Shown here in pieces: positions 47,758 to 56,223 of a stretch of DNA of 64,000 nucleotides. Source of the stretch: Croceibacterium salegens (GTDB lineage: Bacteria > Pseudomonadota > Alphaproteobacteria > Sphingomonadales > Sphingomonadaceae). The notes below the pieces were generated by a model. It was not told the origin of the DNA. It did not search any database and saw only the letters and a list, made by a program, of their open reading frames with translations. The number at the start of each line of letters is the position of its first letter. Position 1 is the stretch's first letter. The position numbers and the translations under genes were made by a program. The stretch covers positions 1 through 64,000 of the forward strand of contig NZ_WTYM01000044.1 in NCBI RefSeq assembly GCF_009827435.1, in the 5' to 3' direction.

Positions 47758-48470
47758 CAGAGCTGGCATCCGATACCGCGATGGTCCTTGCCGCCGGGCT
47801 GGGCAAGCGGATGCGTCCGCTTACCGCCAGCCAGCCCAAGCCGCTCGTACGGGTCGCCGGGAAGGCTCTTATCGATCACGCGCTCGACCGTCTCGCCGAT
47901 GCCGGCGTGGCCAAGGCGGTGGTCAACGTCCACTACCTCGCCGATGCGCTCGAGGCGCACGTCGTGGCGCGCACGGCGCCGCAGGTCACCGTTTCGGACG
48001 AGCGCGAACTCCTGCTTGAAACCGGCGGGGGGATGACCAAGGCGCTGCCGTTGCTGCCCGACCCGTTCTTCGCCATCAACAGCGACAACATCTGGCTCGA
48101 AGGGCCACAAGACGCCTTCCACGACCTGTCGCGGACATGGGATCCGGAGAAGATGGATGCGCTGCTGCTGCTCGTACCGCATCGCGGGGCGCACAATTTC
48201 CGCGGCAAGGGCGACTTCCACATGACCGGCGACGGGCGGCTGACCCGGCGCCGCTCGGGCCGCATCGCCCCGTTCATCTATTCGGGCATCCAACTCGTCA
48301 GCCACCGCCTGATGCGCGACGCGCCGCAAGGGCCGTTCTCGACAAACCTCCTGTGGTCGCGCGCCATCGAGGAAGAGCGGCTCTACGGCATCGCATTCAC
48401 CGGGGAGTGGTTCGAAGTCGGCACTCCAGCGGCAATCGCCCCGACCGAAGCCGCACTCCGGGATGGCTGA
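47754..48470 (+). CDS. murU: N-acetylmuramate-1-phosphate uridylyltransferase MurU
   Basis: A 238-aa nucleotidyltransferase. The signature LAAGLGKRMRPLT (12-24), with KPLVRVAGKALIDHALD after it, AINSDNIWLEGP (metal Asp) and FYSGIQLV-like IYSGIQLVSHRL are typical. It converts MurNAc-1-P and UTP to UDP-MurNAc, completing the AmgK-MurU shunt that gives intrinsic fosfomycin resistance in other species by bypassing MurA. It overlaps amgK by 4 bp. A dispersed repeat then separates it from addB. Confidence 0.9.
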   Translation: MTELASDTAMVLAAGLGKRMRPLTASQPKPLVRVAGKALIDHALDRLADAGVAKAVVNVHYLADALEAHVVARTAPQVTVSDERELLLETGGGMTKALPLLPDPFFAINSDNIWLEGPQDAFHDLSRTWDPEKMDALLLLVPHRGAHNFRGKGDFHMTGDGRLTRRRSGRIAPFIYSGIQLVSHRLMRDAPQGPFSTNLLWSRAIEEERLYGIAFTGEWFEVGTPAAIAPTEAALRDG

Positions 48471-48487
48471 TTGCCGACCGAATCTTT

Positions 48488-48574
48488 CGTCATTGCGAGG
48501 AACCGAAAGCGACGCGGCAATCCAGTGTGATGTGTACAACCGATCTGGATTGCTTCGCTCCGCTCGCAAAGACG
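48488..48574. repeat. Palindromic dispersed repeat between murU and addB
   Basis: The outer arms CGTCATTGCGAG (48488-48499) and CTCGCAAAGACG (48563-48574) pair at 11 of 12 positions, and GCAATCCAG (48517-48525) pairs with CTGGATTGC (48545-48553). CGTCATTGCGAGG...GCAATCCAG elements are, from general knowledge, common between genes in alphaproteobacteria. It can fold into a long hairpin and may separate expression of the two operons. Confidence 0.65.
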
Positions 48575-48589
48575 AGTTAAGACAAGGCC

Positions 48590-51547
48590 ATGGCTGATCG
48601 CTCCGGGCCACAAGTCTACTCCATCGCCGCGCACCGCGGCTTCGCCGATGCGCTCGTCGCCGGGCTGATTCCCCGCTACTCCGAACCTGAAGTCGGCCTT
48701 GCCCGCCTAACCTTGCTGCTTCCGAGCAGCCGCGCTGTTCGGACAGTGTCGGAGGCTTTCATCCGCCTGTCCGGTGCCGGCCTGTTGATGCCGCGCATGG
48801 CGACCGTCGGCGACCTCGATCTCGACGAAACGCTCGGCGCACTGCTCGACCCGCTCGGCGCAGGTGCAGCGATCCCACCGGCGGCCGACCCGACGCGGCG
48901 TCTGTTCCGGCTGGCGCAACTGGCGGGCGAGGAATTTCGCGGCAGCGACGACCGGCCGCTACCCGGCGCGGCCAGGCTGCGGCTGGCCAAGCAGGTTGCC
49001 ACAGCGATCGACCGACTGCTAATCGAGGATATCGATCCCGAGGCGTTGTGGCAGGAGCCGGTGCTGCAGGTCCTTGCCGATCAGGCCGATCACTGGAAGG
49101 AAAACACCCGGCTTTTCGCGCGAGTCCACGCCCGGTGGCGGGCGGAGCTGGCAGAGCGAAGTGAAGTTGACGCGGCCACCCGGCGCAACAGGTTGTTCGC
49201 GCTTGCAGTCGAGCGCTGGCGGTCGGATCCTCCGAAGACGTCGGTAGTGGCGGCGGGTGTGACCAGCGCCGCTCCAGCGCTTGCCGATTTACTGCGCGTG
49301 GTATCGGAATTGCCGGGTGGGGCGGTGATCCTGCCCGACCTGGACCTGTCGATGAGCGCGGAGGTGTGGGACGAGCTCGGCCATGCGGGTGCGCCTGACG
49401 CCGATCCGCCACTGGCCAAGGGCGATGCCGTCACGCACCCGCAATACCACCTCAAGTTGTTGCTCAACCGCATGGGAGTGAACCGCACCGAGGTGCAGCC
49501 GTGGCACCGCGCCGGGCAGGGCAAGGGTCCGCCCGAGCGCAGCCATGCAATCTCCAACCTGTTCCTGCCGCCCCAGGCATCCAAGGGCTGGGTTGATCTG
49601 CCGTCTGACAAGCGACGGCTGGCAGGCGTGCGGATCGTCGAGACGGCCAATCCCGAGGAGGAGGCGCAGGCCATTGCGCTGCTCGTGCGGCAGGCCGTCG
49701 AGGAGCCGGAGAAGCGCGTAGCGGTCGTTACCCCGGACCGCGGCCTCGCGCGGCGCGTGGTGCATCACCTGCGGCGCTGGAACATTGAAGCTGACGATTC
49801 CGCAGGCCGCCCGCTGTCGCAGACACCTGCGGGACGGCTGTTCCTGATCCTCGCTGAAGTCGCCGCCGAACAGGCCGCTCCCGTGCCGCTTATGGCGCTG
49901 CTCGAGCATCCGCTGGTGCGGCTCGGCGATGATCGCGGGACGTGGCTCGACGAAGTCCGCGCATTTGAACTGCAACTGCGCGGCCCACGCCCTGCGCCGG
50001 AGTTGGAAGCGCTGCGCGAGTTGTCGGCAGAGGCAAAAGTCGAGGACTGGTGGAGCGAGGTGGAATCGATCCTCGCTCCGCTGATGGATGAGGCTGAGGC
50101 ACCTCTCTCCGACCTGCTCGACAGGCTGGTGGCCGCAGGCGAAGCGCTGGCCGGTGAGAACCTTTGGGCGCGCGAGGACGGGCGGGCGCTGTCGGCGCTG
50201 GTCGAGGACCTGCGGTTGCATGCGGGCGAGGCGGGCTTTGCGCTGGCGCCCGCCGAATTGCCGTTTGCGCTGCGCGACCTGCTCGAAGGCGTCGCCGTGC
50301 GACCACCCTACGGCAGCCACCCACGTGTCGCAATCTACGGCTTGCTGGAAGCGCGCATGACCCGGGCCGACCTTGTGATCTGCGCGGGGCTCAACGAAGG
50401 GACCTGGCCCGCTACGCCGACGCTCGATCCGTTGCTGCCCTCGGCGCTGCTGAGGGTTCTGGGAGTGCCGGGACCGGACTTTCGCATCGGGCTTTCTGCG
50501 CACGACCTTGCCGGGATGCTCGGTGCGCCCGAGGTGGTGCTGAGCCGCTCGGCGCGCGACGTGCAGGGGCCAACGATCCCGAGCCGCTTCCTGCTGCGCG
50601 TGAAGGCGCTGCTCGGCCAGAGGATGGCCGGCGAGGCGAGCGACGAGGCGCTGCTGGCGCTTGCGCGTGCGCTCGACGATGCTGATCAAGCGCTTCAATA
50701 TCCGCAACCAAAGCCTGTTCCGAGCCCCGAACAGCGCAAGGTGCGCGTCAGCGTCACCGCGCTCGACCGCCTGCGTTCCGACCCCTACCAGTTCTACGCT
50801 TCGGCGATCCTGCGGCTCAAGCAGCTCGACCTGCTCGATGCGGAGCCGACCCCCGCGTGGAAGGGGACGGCGGCGCACGAGGTTCTGGAGAAGTGGCACA
50901 AGACCGGGCGGCCGATGGCCGAAGTCGCCGACGAAGTGCTCACGCAGATGAATCACCACCCCCTGATGCGCGCGCTCTGGCGGCCACGGCTGATGAAGGC
51001 GCTCGAATGGGTTGAGGCGCAGATCGCCGCGAATCCGGACCGGACCCCGGCGCTGTTCGAGGAATGGGGCTCGATGATGGTCCGCGGCGTCGAGATATTC
51101 GGCAAGGCGGACCGGATCGACCGTTACGCCGACGGCACGTTGGCGATTGTCGATTACAAGACCGGCCAGCCCCCGAGCGGAGAGCAGGTCGAGCAAGGCT
51201 ATGCGCTGCAGCTCGGAACCACCGGCCTGATGGCAGAGCGCGGGGGATTCAAGGGTCTCTCGGGCACCCCCGAGGCGTTCGAATACTGGTCGCTCGCCAA
51301 GTCGAAGAAGAGCGACTCCGGTTTCGGTTACATCGCCACGCCGATCCTGACCGGAAGCAAGCGCAGCGGCATCGCGCTGGAGGATTTCCTGCCCGAAGCG
51401 CAGCGCTATCTCGACGAGGCGCTCGACAAATGGATCCTCGGTGACGCGCCGTTCACCGCCCGGCTCAACCCTGACGCGCCGGGCTACGACACCTACGACC
51501 AGCTCATGCGGCTCGACGAGTGGCTCAGGCGCGAGGACGAGACATGA
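48590..51547 (+). CDS. addB: Double-strand break repair protein AddB
   Basis: A 985-aa alphaproteobacterial AddB. It has an inactive helicase-like body (SSRAVRTVSEAF at the start, VVTPDRGLARRVVHHLRRW and LVICAGLNEGTWPA as helicase remnants) and a C-terminal PD-(D/E)xK nuclease: GKADRIDRYADGTLAIVDYKTG with D855-Y-K857. With AddA it resects DNA ends for RecA and reads Chi-like sites. addA starts in the addB stop (ATGA), so the two are co-translated. Confidence 0.93.
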   Translation: MADRSGPQVYSIAAHRGFADALVAGLIPRYSEPEVGLARLTLLLPSSRAVRTVSEAFIRLSGAGLLMPRMATVGDLDLDETLGALLDPLGAGAAIPPAADPTRRLFRLAQLAGEEFRGSDDRPLPGAARLRLAKQVATAIDRLLIEDIDPEALWQEPVLQVLADQADHWKENTRLFARVHARWRAELAERSEVDAATRRNRLFALAVERWRSDPPKTSVVAAGVTSAAPALADLLRVVSELPGGAVILPDLDLSMSAEVWDELGHAGAPDADPPLAKGDAVTHPQYHLKLLLNRMGVNRTEVQPWHRAGQGKGPPERSHAISNLFLPPQASKGWVDLPSDKRRLAGVRIVETANPEEEAQAIALLVRQAVEEPEKRVAVVTPDRGLARRVVHHLRRWNIEADDSAGRPLSQTPAGRLFLILAEVAAEQAAPVPLMALLEHPLVRLGDDRGTWLDEVRAFELQLRGPRPAPELEALRELSAEAKVEDWWSEVESILAPLMDEAEAPLSDLLDRLVAAGEALAGENLWAREDGRALSALVEDLRLHAGEAGFALAPAELPFALRDLLEGVAVRPPYGSHPRVAIYGLLEARMTRADLVICAGLNEGTWPATPTLDPLLPSALLRVLGVPGPDFRIGLSAHDLAGMLGAPEVVLSRSARDVQGPTIPSRFLLRVKALLGQRMAGEASDEALLALARALDDADQALQYPQPKPVPSPEQRKVRVSVTALDRLRSDPYQFYASAILRLKQLDLLDAEPTPAWKGTAAHEVLEKWHKTGRPMAEVADEVLTQMNHHPLMRALWRPRLMKALEWVEAQIAANPDRTPALFEEWGSMMVRGVEIFGKADRIDRYADGTLAIVDYKTGQPPSGEQVEQGYALQLGTTGLMAERGGFKGLSGTPEAFEYWSLAKSKKSDSGFGYIATPILTGSKRSGIALEDFLPEAQRYLDEALDKWILGDAPFTARLNPDAPGYDTYDQLMRLDEWLRREDET

Positions 51548-54500
51548 GCGGCAAGGTCTATCCGCTCAAGGGCGAGCAGGCACTGGCGGTCGATCCGCGC
51601 GACAGCGTCTGGCTTTCGGCCAGCGCCGGGACCGGCAAGACGCAGGTCCTCTCGGCGCGCGTGCTGCGTCTCCTGCTGACGCCGGGCGTCAGTCCGTCGC
51701 AGATCCTGTGCCTGACCTTCACCAAGGCCGGTGCCGCCGAGATGGCGACCCGCGTCAATGAAGTTCTCGCAAGCTGGGTGCGCATGGATGAGACGCTGCT
51801 CGCAGGCGATCTTCACGCCATCGGCGCGCGCGGCACGAAGGAGGAGCTGAGCCTTGCCCGCTCGCTCTTTGCCGAAGTCCTCGATTGCCCGGGCGGCGGC
51901 CTGCGCATCGATACGATCCACGCTTTCTCGCAGTGGCTGCTCGGCGCCTTTCCCGAAGAGGCGGGCCTGATTCCCGGCACCAAGCCAATGGAGGACCGCG
52001 ACAAGGATTTGCTCGCCCACCAGGTCCTCGCCGATCTCCTCGTGACGTGGGAGGAGCAGGGCGACAGCGAGATGCTCGACGCCTTGTCCGAGATGTCGGT
52101 GCGGATGGGACCGGACGGTGCGCGCGGCTGGCTGATGCGTTGCGCCAATGCACGCGAGGCGTGGATTGGTCCGGGCAGCTGGCAGGAGCCCCTGCACGAG
52201 CGCGTGCGCGGCCTGCTCGGGCTGCCGAGCGATGCTGGTGAGCACTTGCTCGAAGCGCTGTGCGCCGACGATGTGTTCGACGTCGGGTCGCTCAAGGCCT
52301 GCCGCGACACTCTTGCCACCTGGAACTCCACCACCGGTCGCGAGGGAGCCGATGCGGCCGACGCGTGGCTTGCGCTCGATCCGGCAGGCCGTGTCGCCGC
52401 CATCGAGATCTTCAAGGGCACCCTCTTCAACAAGAGCGATTTCGCCACGCCGGATCGCAAGGGCAAGCAGCTCAACAACATCCTCAAGCGTGAACCGGCC
52501 TACGAGGGCGACCTGGATCGAGTCAGCGCCAGCCTCCAGAAGGTGCTCGATTGCCGGGCCTTGCTCGAACTGGTCAGGATTCTCGTCCCCGCGCTGACCA
52601 TCGGCCGCCGCTTTGCTCTGGCGTGGGACGAGGCCAAGCTGCGCGAGGGGCTGATCGACTTCGACGACCAGATCCGCCGCGCCGCCGACTTGCTCGGTAA
52701 TTCGGCGCTGTCGGACTGGATCCGCTACAAGCTCGACCGCCAGTTCGATCACATCCTGATCGACGAGGCGCAGGACACCAACGAGGCGCAGTGGTCGATC
52801 ATCGACGCGCTGACCGGCGACTACTTCGCCGGGCAGGGCCAGGCCGACGGCAAGCTGCGGACGATCTTCGTGGTCGGCGACTACAAGCAGGCGATCTTCC
52901 GCTTCCAGGGCACCAGCCCGGAGAACTTCGAGGCCGCACGCCGCCGCTACGACAAGGTCATGGCCGAACTTGCGGCGAATGACCCCGACGCGCGGGAGTT
53001 GCGCAACTACGGCCTCGGGCGCTCTTTCCGCACGGCGCAGGCGGTGCTCGATTTTGTCGACAAGGCGATCGACGAGATTGGTCCGGCAGCGTTCGGGCTC
53101 GCCAATCCGCCCGAACCCCACGTGGGCGACCAGCGCCCCGGGCTCGTCGCACTGTGGAAGCCAGTCGAGAAGAAAAAGGAAGACGACGATCTCGATGAGG
53201 AGGCCGACAACGAGGCGCCCGACACCTGGCTGCCAAGTTCCGAACGGCGCATGGCCGACAGGATCGCCGATCAGGTCAAGCGCTGGCTGACCACCGAACC
53301 GATTGCGCTGGTCAAGGGCGAGAAGCGCAATGCCGGGCCGGGCGACATCATGGTGCTGGTGCGCAAGCGGCGAGAACTCGCCGGGCTGATCGTGGCGCGG
53401 CTCCAGGCGGCGGGTGTACGGGTGGCGGGTGTCGACCGCTTGCGCCTCGGCGCGCCTCTGGCGGTCAAGGACCTGATGGCCGCACTGCGCTTTGCCGCGC
53501 AGCCGCTCGACGACCTGAGCCTTGCCGGATTGCTGGTCAGCCCCCTGATCGGGTGGACGCAGGAACAGTTGCTCGAATTCGGTTATCGGCCCGACAAGAC
53601 GGCGCTGTGGGATCACTTGCGCAAATCGCGCCAACCCGAAGCGATGCGCGTCGCCGAAATGCTTCGCGACCTGCTGCGTCGGGCTGATTTCGAACCGCCG
53701 CAGGCATTGCTGCACTGGATGCTGGTCGGGCCGTGGCAGGGAAGGCGCAACCTCGTCGCGCGGCTCGGGCGGGAAGCCAACGACCCTATCGACGAACTGC
53801 TCAACGCGGCGCTGAACTATGCCGGCAGCTACACGCCGAGCCTGCAGGGGTTCATCCGTTGGTTCGACGCTGGGGATGGCGAATTGAAGCGCGAAGCGGG
53901 GGCGAACGAGGGCCTTGTGCGGGTGATGACCGTGCACGGTTCCAAGGGCCTGCAGGCGCCAATCGTCATCCTTGCCGACGCGACGGGCAATCCCGACAAG
54001 TCGCCGGTCCGTGGGCTGGAATTGACCGAGGACGTGCCGGGCGGGGAGGGGCGCAAATTGCCGATTCCTACGCTCGGCAAAGACGAGAGAGTAGGCCGCG
54101 TCGCCGATGCCGAGGCCGAAGCGGCGCTGGCCGAGCGGCAGGAGCACTGGCGGCTGCTCTATGTCGCCATGACCCGTGCCGAAGAGGCGCTGTTTGTCGG
54201 TGGGGCGCTCGGCGCAAGGGAAGACGAGCCTGCGGAAGATTCGTGGTACGCCCGACTCTTGCCGCTGGTCGATGCCACTCCAATCGAAGACCCGGTGTGG
54301 GGCTGGCGGCTTGAGCACGGCGAACGCGCGCCCGTCCTGCCCAAGGCGACCGATGGAGAAAAACCCGGGCGTCCGGCGCTCCCCGGCTGGGCGACCACCC
54401 CGGTCGGCCCTGAACCGCGCCCTCCGCGCCCATTGGCGCCGAGCGCCGTGGGTCAGGACGACGACGCCAACCCGCCGCTTCCGCCCGGTTCGGACAGCTT

Positions 54501-55008
54501 TGCCGCGCGGCGGGGGGTGCTGATCCACCGCCTGCTCGAACGCCTGCCCGAAGTTCCGCCGCTGCTGCGGGAGAACGGCGCGCGGGACTGGCTCGCCCGG
54601 CAGGCGCCCGACGTCGAGGCGGCGGAACGCGACGTGATCCTCGTCCAGGCGCTGGCGGTGCTGGAAGAACCGGGCTGGGCGGAAATCTTCGGGCCCGGTG
54701 CACTGGCCGAGGTTCCACTTGCCGCCACGGTCGAGGGGCAGGTCGTGGCAGGTACCGCCGACCGCCTGCTGGTCGAGAAGGATCGCGTGCTGGTGGTCGA
54801 TTTCAAGACCGCGCGGCGTCCGCCTGCCGGTCTGTCCGATGTCCCCCTCACGACACTGAAGCAGATGGCGGCCTATGTTGCGGCCTTGGCGGCGATCTAC
54901 CCGGGGCGGCGGATCGAGGCGGCGGTGCTCTACACCCAAACCCCGCGGCTGGTCCCGATACCGCCCGAATTGCTCGCGGAACACAAGGCGGCGTTATCCC
55001 CCGCCTAG
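51544..55008 (+). CDS. addA: Double-strand break repair helicase-nuclease AddA
   Basis: A 1154-aa UvrD-like helicase-nuclease. Walker A is SASAGTGKT (25-33), then QILCLTFTKAGAAEMATRV (Ia), HILIDEAQDTNEAQW (DEAQ box), VVGDYKQAIFRFQG, VMTVHGSKGLQAPIV and YVAMTRAEEALFV (motif VI). The C-terminal PD-(D/E)xK part shows DRLLVEKDRVLVVDFKTARR. Start at 51544, with 4-bp overlap to addB. It is the engine of the AddAB end-resection enzyme. Confidence 0.94.
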   Translation: MSGKVYPLKGEQALAVDPRDSVWLSASAGTGKTQVLSARVLRLLLTPGVSPSQILCLTFTKAGAAEMATRVNEVLASWVRMDETLLAGDLHAIGARGTKEELSLARSLFAEVLDCPGGGLRIDTIHAFSQWLLGAFPEEAGLIPGTKPMEDRDKDLLAHQVLADLLVTWEEQGDSEMLDALSEMSVRMGPDGARGWLMRCANAREAWIGPGSWQEPLHERVRGLLGLPSDAGEHLLEALCADDVFDVGSLKACRDTLATWNSTTGREGADAADAWLALDPAGRVAAIEIFKGTLFNKSDFATPDRKGKQLNNILKREPAYEGDLDRVSASLQKVLDCRALLELVRILVPALTIGRRFALAWDEAKLREGLIDFDDQIRRAADLLGNSALSDWIRYKLDRQFDHILIDEAQDTNEAQWSIIDALTGDYFAGQGQADGKLRTIFVVGDYKQAIFRFQGTSPENFEAARRRYDKVMAELAANDPDARELRNYGLGRSFRTAQAVLDFVDKAIDEIGPAAFGLANPPEPHVGDQRPGLVALWKPVEKKKEDDDLDEEADNEAPDTWLPSSERRMADRIADQVKRWLTTEPIALVKGEKRNAGPGDIMVLVRKRRELAGLIVARLQAAGVRVAGVDRLRLGAPLAVKDLMAALRFAAQPLDDLSLAGLLVSPLIGWTQEQLLEFGYRPDKTALWDHLRKSRQPEAMRVAEMLRDLLRRADFEPPQALLHWMLVGPWQGRRNLVARLGREANDPIDELLNAALNYAGSYTPSLQGFIRWFDAGDGELKREAGANEGLVRVMTVHGSKGLQAPIVILADATGNPDKSPVRGLELTEDVPGGEGRKLPIPTLGKDERVGRVADAEAEAALAERQEHWRLLYVAMTRAEEALFVGGALGAREDEPAEDSWYARLLPLVDATPIEDPVWGWRLEHGERAPVLPKATDGEKPGRPALPGWATTPVGPEPRPPRPLAPSAVGQDDDANPPLPPGSDSFAARRGVLIHRLLERLPEVPPLLRENGARDWLARQAPDVEAAERDVILVQALAVLEEPGWAEIFGPGALAEVPLAATVEGQVVAGTADRLLVEKDRVLVVDFKTARRPPAGLSDVPLTTLKQMAAYVAALAAIYPGRRIEAAVLYTQTPRLVPIPPELLAEHKAALSPA

Positions 55009-55017
55009 CAAAGCTAT

Positions 55018-55048
55018 CGGGCAGCACCCGTTGCAACTGCCCGGGTGC
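55018..55048 (+). promoter_or_regulatory. Two overlapping, mutually exclusive hairpins before trxA
   Basis: CGGGCAG (55018-55024) can pair with CTGCCCG (55037-55043), and GCACCCG (55024-55030) with CGGGTGC (55042-55048). The arms are interleaved (1-3 and 2-4), so they are either alternatives or parts of a pseudoknot. This could be the addA terminator or a trxA leader element. Confidence 0.35.
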
Positions 55049-55084
55049 GACCTAGATTGACGGCAATCTCAAGGAGTCCCCAAA

Positions 55085-55408
55085 ATGCCGACCAAGAACG
55101 TCACCGATGCCAGCTTCCAGACCGACGTGCTCGATTCCGAGACCCCGGTTCTCGTCGATTTCTGGGCCGAGTGGTGCGGGCCGTGCAAGATGATCGCTCC
55201 GGCGCTCGAAGAGATTGCCGATGAACTCGACGGCAAGGTGACCATCGCCAAGATGGACATCATGGAGAACCCGGAAATCCCGGGCCAGATCGGCGTGCAG
55301 TCGATCCCGCTGATGGTGCTGTTCAAGGGCGGCCAGCCGGTCGCCAAGAAGCTCGGCGCCGCGCCCAAGAGCCAGCTCAAGGGCTGGCTGGAGAGCGAAC
55401 TGGGCTGA
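55085..55408 (+). CDS. trxA: Thioredoxin
   Basis: A 107-aa thioredoxin with redox site W30-C31-G-P-C34-K and a cis-proline region SIPLMVLFKGG. It reduces disulphides in the cytosol and supplies reductase partners such as ribonucleotide reductase. AAGGAG lies 9-14 bp before the ATG. It follows addA by 76 bp that can fold into hairpins, so it likely has its own promoter or is partly read through. Convergent with the inositol-monophosphatase family gene. Confidence 0.94.
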   Translation: MPTKNVTDASFQTDVLDSETPVLVDFWAEWCGPCKMIAPALEEIADELDGKVTIAKMDIMENPEIPGQIGVQSIPLMVLFKGGQPVAKKLGAAPKSQLKGWLESELG

Positions 55409-55416
55409 CCCCGGCC

Positions 55417-56223
55417 TCACAAGCCGGCGAGTTGCTCCGCCATCGCATCGAATAGCGTAGGCGAAGCCGCGCCGATCAGGCCCGGCAGTGCCCATTGGTC
55501 AACACGGTACGGCGATCCGTCGGGCCGCGCGACCTTGCCGCCGGCCTCGTTGACGAACAGCGCGCCGGCGGCGTGGTCCCACGCCATGGTGCGCTCGAAC
55601 AGCGAGACGTCGTTGGTGCCCAGCACCAGCCGCGGGTACTGCTCGGCCGCGCAATAGGGGACGTCGACCAGTCGGTAATGCGGGAGTATGTGCTGGCGCA
55701 CGGCCTCGCGCCTGCCCTGGTCCATGAAGATCAGCGAGATGGCCGCCACCGGCTGCTCTTCGCCGGTTTCCCGGGCGGTGATCTTCTCGCCGTTCACGAA
55801 GGCGCCCTTGCCCTTGTGCGCGATGCAGAGGCGCTGCGACAGGCAATCGTAGATCCACCCGGTGTGCGTCTCCCCGCCCGAAGCCATCGCCAGGAGGATG
55901 CCGAACGGCGGCTTGCCGTGGGCGAAATTGCGTGTGCCATCGATCGGGTCGACGATCCAGCAGTCCCCGGCGAGGTGGTCCATGATCGATGGATCGGCGT
56001 GCGAACCTTCCTCGCCGACGACGGGCAGGCCGGGAATGATCTTCGCGAGCCCGTCGATAAGCATCTCTTCCGACAGCTTGTCGGCCACAGTGACGGGATC
56101 GTTGCCGCCCTTGTCCTCGACCTGGTGGGCGGCGAGTTGCTGGTAATAGGGCAGGATCGCCTTTTCGGTGACGTCGCGCAGCAGGTCCTCCACGGCGCGG
56201 TGGAAGGCCATGATGTCGGTCAT
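55417..56223 (-). CDS. Inositol monophosphatase family protein (possibly histidinol-phosphatase)
   Basis: A 268-aa Mg-dependent sugar phosphatase. I start at 56223 (MTDIMAFH), which overlaps the argJ stop as ATGA. GEEGSHAD, the metal motif WIVDPIDGTRNFAHG and the second motif AWDHAAGALFVNEAGG are all present, so it should be active. The substrate may be inositol-phosphate-like, or histidinol phosphate as in several alphaproteobacterial HisN enzymes, which would suit its operon partner argJ, an amino-acid gene. The precise substrate is inference. Confidence 0.88.
   Translation of the reverse strand: MTDIMAFHRAVEDLLRDVTEKAILPYYQQLAAHQVEDKGGNDPVTVADKLSEEMLIDGLAKIIPGLPVVGEEGSHADPSIMDHLAGDCWIVDPIDGTRNFAHGKPPFGILLAMASGGETHTGWIYDCLSQRLCIAHKGKGAFVNGEKITARETGEEQPVAAISLIFMDQGRREAVRQHILPHYRLVDVPYCAAEQYPRLVLGTNDVSLFERTMAWDHAAGALFVNEAGGKVARPDGSPYRVDQWALPGLIGAASPTLFDAMAEQLAGL

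Noticed and set aside
51493-54984. A 1163-codon open frame antisense to addA
   Set aside because: It mirrors the addA codons in GC-rich DNA, has a low-complexity Arg/Gly/Gln-rich translation, no start signal and no domain.
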